A DNA stretch of 64,000 bases from contig NZ_LIXI01000003.1 of assembly GCF_001905595.1 (NCBI RefSeq), positions 310,001 to 374,000 of the forward strand, in the 5' to 3' direction. Of the stretch, positions 24,086 to 31,461 are shown one piece after another. Position 1 is the first letter of the stretch; each line of letters starts with the position of its first letter. This DNA is from Streptomyces sp. CB00316. GTDB lineage: Bacteria > Actinomycetota > Actinomycetes > Streptomycetales > Streptomycetaceae. The notes under the pieces are model-generated. The model ran no database searches. It was given only the letters and a program-made list of their open reading frames with translations, and was not told the DNA's origin. Made by a program: the position numbers and the translations under genes.

Positions 24086-24646
24086 TCACAGGGCCAGACT
24101 CATCAGGATCTCGTCGCGGTCGTCCCCGTGGGCCACGCGCAGTGCTCCCGGCCACCTGCCGACCTCCGCCCAGCCCGCCTTACGGTAGAACTCCTCCAGC
24201 CCCAGGCCGGACCGTACGGCGAGCTGTAACCGCTCCAGCCCCATCTCGTCGCGCGCGACGCCCTGGGCGTGTCGCATCATCGCGGCGCCGATGCCCCTGC
24301 CACGGAAGTGCACGTGTGTCTGGACGTGGTTCAACACGCCGCAGTGCGCCGCGAGGGGATGTGCCTCGCGTCGCAACAGCAGCCAGCCCGCGAGTGTGCC
24401 GTCCACTCTCGCCACGAGGAGTCTGCTGTGGTCAGGGGACAGTTCACGAGCGATCCTCCCGACCGCCGGGCGGAGCGAGGCCTGGGTCACCGGCGGGAGC
24501 GGGCAGCCCATCGGGACGACGGCCCCTCCTGCGTTGACGACCGCCGTCCAGCATGCGATCAGGCTCCGCCGGACGGTCTCGGTGGCGTCATGGGGCCGGC
24601 AGAGTTGTGCGATCACGGTGCTGGGTACCGTCTCGGACGCTGTCAC
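24086..24646 (-). CDS. GNAT-family N-acetyltransferase
   Basis: A 186-residue protein with the GNAT fold: the acetyl-CoA loop THVHFRGRGIGAAMMRHAQ (R/Q-x-x-G-x-G/A type) and a C-terminal LGLEEFYRKAGW strand-helix. The substrate cannot be told. It is transcribed against the methyltransferase gene. Start GTG at 24646; no strong ribosome site. No zinc-related signal is seen at its promoter. Confidence 0.78.
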   Translation of the reverse strand: MTASETVPSTVIAQLCRPHDATETVRRSLIACWTAVVNAGGAVVPMGCPLPPVTQASLRPAVGRIARELSPDHSRLLVARVDGTLAGWLLLRREAHPLAAHCGVLNHVQTHVHFRGRGIGAAMMRHAQGVARDEMGLERLQLAVRSGLGLEEFYRKAGWAEVGRWPGALRVAHGDDRDEILMSLAL

Positions 24647-24730
24647 ACCCGTCAGCTTGCCAGCATCTTGCGGATCTCCGCTATGAGCTGCTGAACGGGA
24701 GCGCGCTGCCGACGGGGCGTGAATCCCCGC

Positions 24731-24881
24731 TCAGGCGTGCTGTTGTGCCGGATTGCGTGCGGTTGCGTCGAAGCGGCAGCGGTCGCAGACGTCGGAGTGT
24801 TCCACGGTGTGTTCCACCTCGGTGAATCCCATGGTCTCGGCCACGTCGTCCGCCCAGCGCTCCACGGGGTCGGCGTCGACG
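24731..24881 (-). pseudogene. C-terminal remnant of a Fur-family regulator
   Basis: About 50 codons on the minus strand read VERWADDVAETMGFTEVEHT then VEHSDVCDRCRF and end at a TGA at 24731-24733. This is the dimerisation end of a Fur/Zur-type protein with its terminal CxxC-like DVCDRC. The DNA-binding half is missing. It may be what is left of a local zinc or iron regulator. Confidence 0.55.
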
Positions 24882-24949
24882 GCCGCGCCTGAGGGTCCGG
24901 GGGGTCGGCGAGGACGGCCGGGTCAGTACCCATCCCTTCGCAGGCACCC

Positions 24950-25290
24950 GCGCACGTGGGACGGGCCCATCGAGAGCGAGCGCCTACGCGCGGAACTGCT
25001 CACCGACCCCAAAGAGGTTCACGAGCACGCCGTATCCGTACGTCTCGCCTCCGACTGCGGCTCGATGCCGGACCGTGGGACGCCTTCGCCTCGATCTTCC
25101 CGGCGATCACCGCCACCGGAGTCTCCAGGCGCTCCGCCCTCCAGGCCCTGGCCCACCATGAGGAGGGTCCACGCGGCCTGTACGGCGGCGCGGTCCTCCG
25201 GGGGGGGGGGGGCACCGGTGGCGCCCTCGATGCGGCACTCGTCCTGCGCCAACCTGCGAGAAACTCCGCAGTGTCGCCCCGCGCTTGAGG
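24950..25290 (+). pseudogene. Remnant of a salicylate synthase (MbtI/Irp9-type)
   Basis: Two frames give consecutive pieces of a chorismate-binding salicylate synthase: SERLRAELLTDPKEVHEHAV in one, then DAFASIFPAITATGVSRRSA, LAHHEEGPRGLYGGAVL and GALDAALVLRQ in another. The intervening part is deleted, both ends are missing, and a run of about 12 G lies near 25200-25211. Salicylate synthases start salicylate-capped metallophores such as coelibactin, a Zur-controlled product of S. coelicolor. Confidence 0.65.
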
Positions 25291-25363
25291 TTCGCCATTC
25301 AGGAGATCCCGGAGTCGGCAGTGGCACGCCGAAGCCGGTGAAATGCATTCTCGGATATAGCAC

Positions 25364-25378
25364 CGATAATCGTTATCG
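25364..25378. promoter_or_regulatory. Zur-like box upstream of the His-rich protein
   Basis: CGATAATCGTTATCG has perfect 6-bp arms around TCG and the same 13-bp core as the box at 23153, but only 9 of 14 matches to the Zur consensus. It lies 123 nt before the start of the histidine-rich protein. An AGGAGG at 25453-25458 with no ATG or GTG at normal distance lies between them. Confidence 0.6.
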
Positions 25379-25501
25379 ATAGTACGCTGGGTGATTAGTC
25401 TGCTTGCCTACGCGTGTTCTCTGTGGCAGCCTCGGCCGCGAGGGTAGAAAACAGGAGGACGCTGAAAGCTGCCGCCGTGAAAAGGGTGGTGGACTGAATT
25501 C

Positions 25502-25819
25502 ATGGAGATGAGTGAAGTGGCGACATCCCTGCAACATCACCCGCACCCCGGTCATGACCATGCGCACGCTGCGGGCTGCGGGCACGTAGCAGTTCCCCAC
25601 GGCGATCATGTCGACTACGTGCACGACGGGCATCTGCACCGCGAGCACGACGGCCACGTGGACGAATGCGAGGCCGGCGAGCACCGGGAGCACACTGAAC
25701 ACGCCCACGCCCACGGCGAGAGCTGCGGGCATGTGGCGGTTCCGCATGGTGACCACATGGACTACGTGCACGACGGCCACCGGCACGCGGCTCACGAGGG
25801 CCACTGGGACGACCACTGA
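25502..25819 (+). CDS. Histidine-rich metal-binding protein
   Basis: A 105-residue soluble protein, almost one third His, rich in Asp/Glu, with two Cys (CGH). Two copies of one unit are visible: CGHVAVPHGDHVDYVHDGHL and CGHVAVPHGDHMDYVHDGHR, each followed by a His/Asp tail. No signal peptide or membrane segment, so it is cytosolic. It probably binds or stores zinc. A Zur-like box upstream and a strong terminator downstream make it a single-gene unit. Its start has only a weak site (GGTGGTGG); a stop codon 24 nt upstream fixes the start region. Confidence 0.82.
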   Translation: MEMSEVATSLQHHPHPGHDHAHAAGCGHVAVPHGDHVDYVHDGHLHREHDGHVDECEAGEHREHTEHAHAHGESCGHVAVPHGDHMDYVHDGHRHAAHEGHWDDH

Positions 25820-25840
25820 CTGTTTCGCTCGCATCATCCG

Positions 25841-25887
25841 AGAACACAGAATGCACCCCCTGTTCTCCGGGGTGCATTCTGTGTTCT
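25841..25887 (+). terminator. Strong hairpin terminator after the His-rich gene
   Basis: A perfect 19-bp stem: 25841-25859 (AGAACACAGAATGCACCCC) pairs with 25869-25887, with a 9-nt loop, followed by TCC. It begins 22 nt after the stop codon. Confidence 0.9.
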
Positions 25888-26189
25888 TCCGTATTCCCGC
25901 GGAGGAATTCTGCGCAGGGGGTGAGTGGTCGCGTCTCACCTGATCGAGTGCGGAACGAGTGCCACTGCGTGCCCCCTTTTTGGGTGCGGCACGGAACGTC
26001 TTGGACCGTCGGCGTCCTCGCTCTCCGCGCCGACGAGTGCGTACTTCACTTGCCGGCCCCCAAATATCGCCTACCGTCAACCGATCTGTCCCCGGCCGGG
26101 CTTGGGAGACGCCGCCTCCAACTCCGATCGGCGCATCTCGCGCCGCTGCGACCCTGACACCCAGCGCAAGCGTTACTGGCTCCCCTGCG
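25888..26189. other. Non-coding stretch, nothing recognised
   Basis: No gene-like frame, operator or repeat was recognised. Base composition is somewhat less GC-biased than in the neighbouring genes, in keeping with decayed DNA. Confidence 0.5.
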
Positions 26190-26426
26190 AGGGGCGGTAC
26201 TTCGGGCTGGCGCTCAGCGCGAATCCGAGGGTGCGCCACAGTGAGCCGGTGGGGCTCGGAAGGTCGTCGCAGCGTGCGAAGTCGTAGTCGACCGAAGCGA
26301 CGATCTCTTCGGCTCGCCGCCCCTCAGGAGCGCATGTTCCTTGCGGTTCTCCACGGCGCGGGCGTACAGCGGGATGAGGAGGGGCTCCTGTACCGCGCCC
26401 AGGTGCGGCTTCCTTCTGCCTTCCAT
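26190..26426 (-). pseudogene. N-terminal remnant of an O-methyltransferase-like gene
   Basis: From an ATG at 26426 the minus strand reads MEGRRKPHLGAVQEPLLIPL then YARAVENRKEHALLR; a frameshift leads to AEEIVASVDYDFARCDDLPS and the reading ends without the SAM-binding domain. This is the start of a leucine-carboxyl-methyltransferase/TcmP-like enzyme. About 75 of an expected 270-280 residues remain. Confidence 0.55.
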
Positions 26427-26453
26427 GAGCGGCCGTTCTGGCGTAGGTGTGCA

Positions 26454-26496
26454 CCGGGCCGGGCGGTGCCGTGGCTGCGACCACCGCCCGGCCCGG
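26454..26496 (-). terminator. Terminator after the CobW-family gene
   Basis: CCGGGCCGGGCGGTG (26454-26468) and its exact complement (26482-26496) form a 15-bp stem with a 13-nt loop, starting 4 nt after the CobW-family stop on the minus strand. Confidence 0.85.
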
Positions 26497-26500
26497 AGTT

Positions 26501-27688
26501 TCAGTGCCCCGTCACGGTGGTGAGAGGGTCGTGCTCGTGCGCGCAGCTCTCGTCGAAGCCGTAGGTGTCCCAGGTCGGGAAGGGGTCGGCCGCGGGCACG
26601 GCTTCGTCTTCCCGCATGAGGCAGTCGGTCAGCGCTGCCCGCAACTGCGACTCCTTGAGCTGGGTTCCGATGAAGACGAGTTCCTGGACGTGGGGGCTGT
26701 CTGTGTCGCGAGCGGAGTACGGCTCGAAGCGCACCACTGAACCCGCCTGGGACCACAGCCCCGTCACGTGGGAGCGATTGGCGAGGGTGAAGAAGCCCTT
26801 GGACCTGAGGATCTGTCCGTAGCCGCCGCTGTCCAGTGCCTCCGTCACGAACGACCACAGCCGCCCGGGGTGGAAGGGCGTCGCGGAGCGGAAGACGGTC
26901 GAGGAGATGCCGTACTCCTCGGTCTCGGGAACGTGGTCACCGTTGAGTTCCCTCACCCAGCCCGGCGCCTGCTGCGCCCGCTCCAGATCGAACCTCGCGG
27001 TGCCCAGGATCTCTCCGACCGGTACGCGGCCCCGCTCGGCGGACACGATATGGGCGGCCGGGTTGAGTCGCGAGAGGGTGGCTCGGAGCAGGCCGGCGGA
27101 AGCGGTGTCGACGAGGTCGAGCTTGTTGAGAACGATGACGTCGGCGAACTCGATCTGGTCCATCAGCAGGTCGCTGACGGTACGTTCGTCGTTCTCGTAC
27201 TGGTCCAGGCCCCGTTCGGCCAGCTCGTCACCGGCGGCCAGTTCGGGCAGGAAGTTGGCGGCGTCCACGACCGTGACCATGGTGTCCAGGCGGGCCAGGT
27301 CGCCGAGGGTTGCGCCGTCGTCGCGGGCGAAGGCGAAGGTGGCCGCCACCGGCATGGGCTCGGAGATGCCGGAGGACTCGATGAGGAGGTAGTCGAAACG
27401 CCCCTCGCGCGCCAGCCGGTCGACTTCCTCCAGCAGATCGTCGCGCAGGGTGCAGCAGATGCAGCCGTTGGTCATCTCGACCAGGCGTTCCTCGGTGCGC
27501 GACAGGGCGGACTCTCCGCCGCGTACGAGGGCGGCGTCGATGTTCACCTCGCTCATGTCGTTGACGATGACGGCGACGCGCATGCCCTCGCGGTTTCCGA
27601 GGACGTGGTTGAGCAGGGTGGTCTTTCCGGCGCCGAGGAACCCCGACAGGACGGTGACGGGGAGGCGCGGCGGGGGTGCGTCAGGCAT
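26501..27688 (-). CDS. CobW/COG0523-family zinc metallochaperone GTPase
   Basis: A 395-residue G3E GTPase. Seen: Walker [10 protein letters not shown], the metal-binding CxCC motif NGCICCTL, the Walker B-like ESSGISEP, the base-specific NKLD and a C-terminal CobW_C domain ending in a His/Asp/Glu stretch (DESCAHEHD). Zur-regulated members (YciC, ZigA, ZagA) hand scarce zinc to client enzymes. It lies 6 nt behind the cysteine-free L32 gene in an operon with a Zur-like box upstream, which fits that role well. Confidence 0.9.
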   Translation of the reverse strand: MPDAPPPRLPVTVLSGFLGAGKTTLLNHVLGNREGMRVAVIVNDMSEVNIDAALVRGGESALSRTEERLVEMTNGCICCTLRDDLLEEVDRLAREGRFDYLLIESSGISEPMPVAATFAFARDDGATLGDLARLDTMVTVVDAANFLPELAAGDELAERGLDQYENDERTVSDLLMDQIEFADVIVLNKLDLVDTASAGLLRATLSRLNPAAHIVSAERGRVPVGEILGTARFDLERAQQAPGWVRELNGDHVPETEEYGISSTVFRSATPFHPGRLWSFVTEALDSGGYGQILRSKGFFTLANRSHVTGLWSQAGSVVRFEPYSARDTDSPHVQELVFIGTQLKESQLRAALTDCLMREDEAVPAADPFPTWDTYGFDESCAHEHDPLTTVTGH

Positions 27689-27694
27689 GTGGCG

Positions 27695-27865
27695 TCAGCC
27701 TTCGGGGCGGAGCAGGCCGCGCTCGTACGCCTTGGCGAGTCGCTGGGGTACGAGGTGGGGAACACCGTCCACGGTGACCGTCACCAACTGGGGTGTTGTG
27801 GCCTTCCACTGCGCGCGGCGGTGCCTGGTGTTGCTGCGCGACATCTTGCGTTTGGGTACGGCCAT
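27695..27865 (-). CDS. rpmF: Cysteine-free ribosomal protein L32 paralogue
   Basis: A 56-residue bL32: [20 protein letters not shown] then a C-terminal half ([20 protein letters not shown]) without the four zinc-binding Cys of standard L32. Such C-minus forms replace the zinc form under zinc starvation and release zinc. ATG 27865; first gene of the operon with the CobW GTPase, under a Zur-like box centred 50 nt upstream. Confidence 0.9.
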   Translation of the reverse strand: MAVPKRKMSRSNTRHRRAQWKATTPQLVTVTVDGVPHLVPQRLAKAYERGLLRPEG

Positions 27866-27907
27866 GGTGACCTCCGGGTGCGATCGGTGAGCGAGGCAGA
27901 CGATACA

Positions 27908-27922
27908 TGAAAATGAATGTCA
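27908..27922. promoter_or_regulatory. Zur box upstream of the L32-CobW operon
   Basis: TGAAAATGAATGTCA matches the actinobacterial Zur consensus TGAAAATNATTTTCA at 12 of 14 positions and lies 43 nt before the L32 start. Confidence 0.8.
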
Positions 27923-27984
27923 TTGCGATCTGCGCTCGCGTACGTGAGTCTCCGAGCAACGGGGCCAGAAGTCAGGCTTGTTCA

Positions 27985-28009
27985 CCGAACCCTGCCCTGT
28001 ACGGTTCGG
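27985..28009 (-). terminator. Weak hairpin after the phosphopantetheinyl transferase gene
   Basis: CCGAACC and GGTTCGG pair over an 11-nt loop, 8 nt past the stop on the minus strand. The stem is short and may be chance. Confidence 0.3.
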
Positions 28010-28017
28010 CGCGCCCG

Positions 28018-28737
28018 CTACGGTGCCGGCGGGGGCTTCGGTCGGTGCTGGGCGCCTCGGAGGTCGGGGGCGGGGAGCCGGGGCAGATGGATGGCGGTCG
28101 CCAGCAGGCCGCGCTCCCTGGTCCAGCATCCGTCGAACCCGCCGAGGCTCCGGCCCTGCACCACGGGGCCCGGAACCAGCAGACGCGCCCGGAAGGTCCG
28201 TCCGGCCGGAGCGAAGACGATCTCCGCTTCCGCGAAGTCGAGTTCGCGTCCTGTGAGCGGGTACCACACCTTGAAAACGCTCTCCTTCGCGCTGAAGAGA
28301 AGCCTGTCCCAGTTCACCTCGGGCCGGAGAGCGGCCAGTGAGGCGATGCTCTCGTGTTCGCGAGGCAGGGCGATCGCCTCCAGCACGCCATCGGGCAGCG
28401 GCGCGTTCGGTTCCGCGTCGATGCCCAGTCCGAGCGTGTCCTCGGCCCGTGCCACCGCGGCGGCCCGGTAGCCGTCGCAGTGCGTCATGCTGCCGACGAT
28501 TCCCTCCGGCCACCGGGGAGCCCCCCGGGGGTCGGGCAGCAGTGCCACCGGCGGTCGGCCCAGCTCGCGCAGCGCGCGCCTGGCCAAGAACCGTACGGTG
28601 GTGAACTCCCGTTGCCGCTTGGGCACGGCCCGCCGGATCAGCGCCTCCTCCTGCGGGAACAGTTCCTCGCCCGGCTCGTGCCCGTCGTCGTGGGACACCG
28701 CTGCCACGACTCCGGGGGGCAGTGCGCCGCGGATCAC
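28018..28737 (-). CDS. nysF: 4'-phosphopantetheinyl transferase, NysF-like
   Basis: A 239-residue Sfp/EntD-type enzyme that moves phosphopantetheine from CoA to the ACP serines of the polyene PKS. Seen: the Mg-binding motif LGLGIDAEPN and the catalytic WDRLLFSAKESVFKVWYPL (KES-x-x-K). Length is close to NysF of the nystatin cluster, and it lies at the same cluster edge. The GTG start at 28737 overlaps the stop of the metallophosphoesterase gene (GTGA), so the two are co-translated. It marks the probable left boundary of the polyene cluster. Confidence 0.88.
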   Translation of the reverse strand: MIRGALPPGVVAAVSHDDGHEPGEELFPQEEALIRRAVPKRQREFTTVRFLARRALRELGRPPVALLPDPRGAPRWPEGIVGSMTHCDGYRAAAVARAEDTLGLGIDAEPNAPLPDGVLEAIALPREHESIASLAALRPEVNWDRLLFSAKESVFKVWYPLTGRELDFAEAEIVFAPAGRTFRARLLVPGPVVQGRSLGGFDGCWTRERGLLATAIHLPRLPAPDLRGAQHRPKPPPAP

Positions 28738-29582
28738 CGGACGGCCCCTGCGGTCCGTGCGGGAAGGATCCGGCGCAGGGGCTCCCGCGGGGGGCGTCCG
28801 CGCCACTCGCGCGGGTAGCCGACCGAGACCTCCTCGAAGGGCACCCCGTCGTGCCGCGTGACCCGGGGGATGTGCAGATGTCCGTAGACCACGGCGGCGG
28901 CACGGAATCGCACATGCCAGTCGGCGGTCAGGTCCGTGCCGCACCACTGGGCGAGTTCCGGGTAGCGAAGGACCCGGGTGGGGTCACGGACCAGCGGATA
29001 GTGGTTGACCAGGACCGTGGGCATGGACGGATCGACCGCCGCCAGCCGGCGCTCGGTCTCCTCGGCCCGTGAGCGGCACCAGGCGGCCCTGCTCGGGAAG
29101 GGGTCCGGATGCAGGAAGTACTCGTCGGAACAGACCACGCCCGCCTCGTGGGCCAGACGCAGCGACGCCTCGGTCGTGGTGGCGCCGGGCGCCCGGAACG
29201 AGTAGTCGTAGAGCACGAACAGGGGCGCGACCGTCACCGGGCCGCCGGTGCCCCGCCAGACGGGATAGGGGTCTTCCGGGGTGTCGACGCCCAGCTCCCG
29301 GCACAGGTCGACCAGCCGGAGGTAGCGCTTCTCGCCCCGCAGGTCGCAGGGGTCCTGCGGATGGGTCCACAGTTCGTGATTGCCCGGGGCCCAGATCACC
29401 CGGGAGAAGCGGTCACTGAGCAGCCGCAGCGCCCACTCGACGTCCGCGAACTTCTCCGCGACGTCGCCCGCGACGATCAGCCAGTCGTCCGAGGAGGACG
29501 GGCGCAGTTTCTCGACCAGTGCGCGGTTCTCGTCGTACACGACATGAAGATCACTGATGGCGAGGAGATGTCCGTCGGGCAT
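28734..29582 (-). CDS. Metallophosphoesterase (calcineurin-like)
   Basis: A 282-residue binuclear-metal phosphoesterase with all five motifs: ISDLH, GDVAEK, APGNHE, NHYP and GHLH. The substrate is unknown. The ATG at 29582 was chosen because the earlier frame is low-complexity. It overlaps the phosphopantetheinyl transferase start by 4 nt and lies 34 nt behind the ABC transporter gene. As I recall the nystatin cluster it has no such gene at this place. It could act on CoA-derived or phosphorylated sugar intermediates, but there is no direct evidence. Confidence 0.85.
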   Translation of the reverse strand: MPDGHLLAISDLHVVYDENRALVEKLRPSSSDDWLIVAGDVAEKFADVEWALRLLSDRFSRVIWAPGNHELWTHPQDPCDLRGEKRYLRLVDLCRELGVDTPEDPYPVWRGTGGPVTVAPLFVLYDYSFRAPGATTTEASLRLAHEAGVVCSDEYFLHPDPFPSRAAWCRSRAEETERRLAAVDPSMPTVLVNHYPLVRDPTRVLRYPELAQWCGTDLTADWHVRFRAAAVVYGHLHIPRVTRHDGVPFEEVSVGYPREWRGRPPREPLRRILPARTAGAVR

Positions 29583-29616
29583 GCTGTGTTCCTTGTCGGT
29601 CGTGGGGGAGTACGCG

Positions 29617-31461
29617 TCATCGGTCGTCGGCCGTCGCCGCGACAGGTGCGGGCGGCGCGCCGGCGCGGGCGTCGTGGAGGCGCGCGTACGCACCCCGGAG
29701 GCGGATCAGTTCCTCGTGGGTGCCGCGCTCGACGATCCGACCCGACTCCATGACGACGATGACGTCCGCGTCACGGATGGTGGACAGCCGGTGCGCGATC
29801 ACGAAACTGGTCCTGCCCGTGCGCAGTGTCTTCATCGCCCGCTGGATGAGCACTTCCGTCCGGGTGTCCACGGAACTCGTCGCCTCGTCGAGCACCAGCA
29901 CGGCGGGCTCCGCGAGGAACGCACGTGCCACGGTGATCAGTTGGGCCTCGCCCGCGCTCAACCCACCGGACTCGGCGTCCAGGACGGTGTCGTAGCCGTC
30001 CGGCAGCGTCCGGATGAAGCGGTCCGCGCAGGTGGCCTCCGCCGCGGCGACGATCTCCTCGCGGGTGGCCCCGGCACGCCCGTAGGCGATGTTCTCGGCG
30101 ATCGTGCCGCCGAACAGCCAGGTGTCCTGGAGCACCAGGCCGAACCGTGAGCGCAGATCGTCGCGGGTCATCGTGGCGATGTCCGTACCGTCCAGCAGGA
30201 TCCGGCCACGATCCACCTCGTAAAACCGCATGAGGAGGTTGCCCAGCGTCGTCTTGCCCGCCCCGGTGGGACCCACGATCGCCACCGTGCTGCCGGGCTC
30301 CACGGTCAGGTAGAGGTCCTCGATCAGCGGGGTCTCGTCGGAGTAGCGGAAGCCGACACGGTCGAACTCCACCCGACCGCCGGACGGCCCCGGCCGTGCC
30401 GGGTGCCCAGGGTCGGGGCGCTGCTCCTCCGCGTCGAGCAGGGTGAACACCCGTGCGGCAGAAGCGATTCCGGACTGGAGACGGCCCGCCACAGAAGCGA
30501 CCTGGACGATCGGCTGGCTGAACTGCCGCGCGTACAGGATGAACGCCTGCACATCGCCCAGGGAGAGCTCGCCGCCCACGACCTTCCAGGCGCCCACCAC
30601 CGCCACGGCGACGTAGCCGAGGTTGGCGACGAACATCATGGCCGGCTCGATGGCGCCCGACGCGAACTGGGCCTTCGTCCCCGCCCGGAACAGCGCGTCG
30701 TTGTGGGCGTCGAACCGCCGCTCCGCCTCCTCGCGCCTGCCGAAGCCCTTGACCAGCGAGTGGCCGGTGCAGACCTCCTCGACCTGGGCGTTCATCGAAC
30801 CGCTGGCAGCCCACTGCTCCGTGAAGCGGGGCTGGGCGCGCCTGCTCATCCAAGCGGCCAGCAGTCCGGAGGCCGGGACGCTCACCAGCATGATCAGGGC
30901 GAGCGAGGGCGAGATCACCAGCATCAGGACCAGCATGGTGATGATGGAGATGACGGAGGTGATCAGCTCGGCGAGCGTCTGCTGAAGCGTCTGCTGCAGG
31001 TTGTCGACGTCGTTGGTCGTGCGGCTGAGCACCTCGCCCGCCGGATTCCGGTCGAAATAGCGCAGCGGCAGCCGCCCGAGCTTGTCGGCGGCCCGCTCGC
31101 GCAGGTCGAAGACCACCCGTTGCACGACGGCCGCGACGAGCCGCCCCTGCACCAGCATGAAGAGGGAGGCCGCGACGTACAGCACGAGCAGGAGGAGCAG
31201 GACTTCGCGGATCTCGTCGAAGGCGGAGCCGGAGCCGGCTTCGCCGCTCACGCTGCCGGGGACGGTGTCCCCCACGAGGCCGTCGACGATCAGATCGGTT
31301 GCCCGGCCGAGCAGCAGCGGACCGAACGCGTTGAGCGTGATCCCGACGACGCCGACGACGAGGGCCACGACGATACGGACGCGGTGCGGCCGGAGCAGGC
31401 CGACCAGCCGCCGGCCGGTGCCACCGGATCGCGTGGGGTCAGGGCCGGCCGACGAGACCAT
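29617..31461 (-). CDS. nysG: ABC exporter half-transporter, NysG-like
   Basis: A 614-residue type IV half-transporter: six membrane helices (residues about 30-330) then an ATPase with Walker A GPTGAGKTT, Q-loop VLQDTWLFGG, signature LSAGEAQL (Gly-Gln of LSGGQ replaced by Ala-Gly-Glu), Walker B AVLVLDEATSSVD and H-loop IAHR. In nystatin-type clusters the NysG/NysH pair is thought to export the polyene. It overlaps the partner gene by 23 nt on the same strand, so the two subunits are made together and probably form a heterodimer. Confidence 0.88.
   Translation of the reverse strand: MVSSAGPDPTRSGGTGRRLVGLLRPHRVRIVVALVVGVVGITLNAFGPLLLGRATDLIVDGLVGDTVPGSVSGEAGSGSAFDEIREVLLLLLVLYVAASLFMLVQGRLVAAVVQRVVFDLRERAADKLGRLPLRYFDRNPAGEVLSRTTNDVDNLQQTLQQTLAELITSVISIITMLVLMLVISPSLALIMLVSVPASGLLAAWMSRRAQPRFTEQWAASGSMNAQVEEVCTGHSLVKGFGRREEAERRFDAHNDALFRAGTKAQFASGAIEPAMMFVANLGYVAVAVVGAWKVVGGELSLGDVQAFILYARQFSQPIVQVASVAGRLQSGIASAARVFTLLDAEEQRPDPGHPARPGPSGGRVEFDRVGFRYSDETPLIEDLYLTVEPGSTVAIVGPTGAGKTTLGNLLMRFYEVDRGRILLDGTDIATMTRDDLRSRFGLVLQDTWLFGGTIAENIAYGRAGATREEIVAAAEATCADRFIRTLPDGYDTVLDAESGGLSAGEAQLITVARAFLAEPAVLVLDEATSSVDTRTEVLIQRAMKTLRTGRTSFVIAHRLSTIRDADVIVVMESGRIVERGTHEELIRLRGAYARLHDARAGAPPAPVAATADDR

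Noticed and set aside
25195..25215. The run of about 12 G as a phase-variation tract.
   Set aside because: It lies inside an already broken gene fragment, so length changes would have no product to switch.
25501..25821. The histidine-rich repeats as a membrane zinc transporter, as such proteins are sometimes named.
   Set aside because: There is no hydrophobic segment in the 105 residues.
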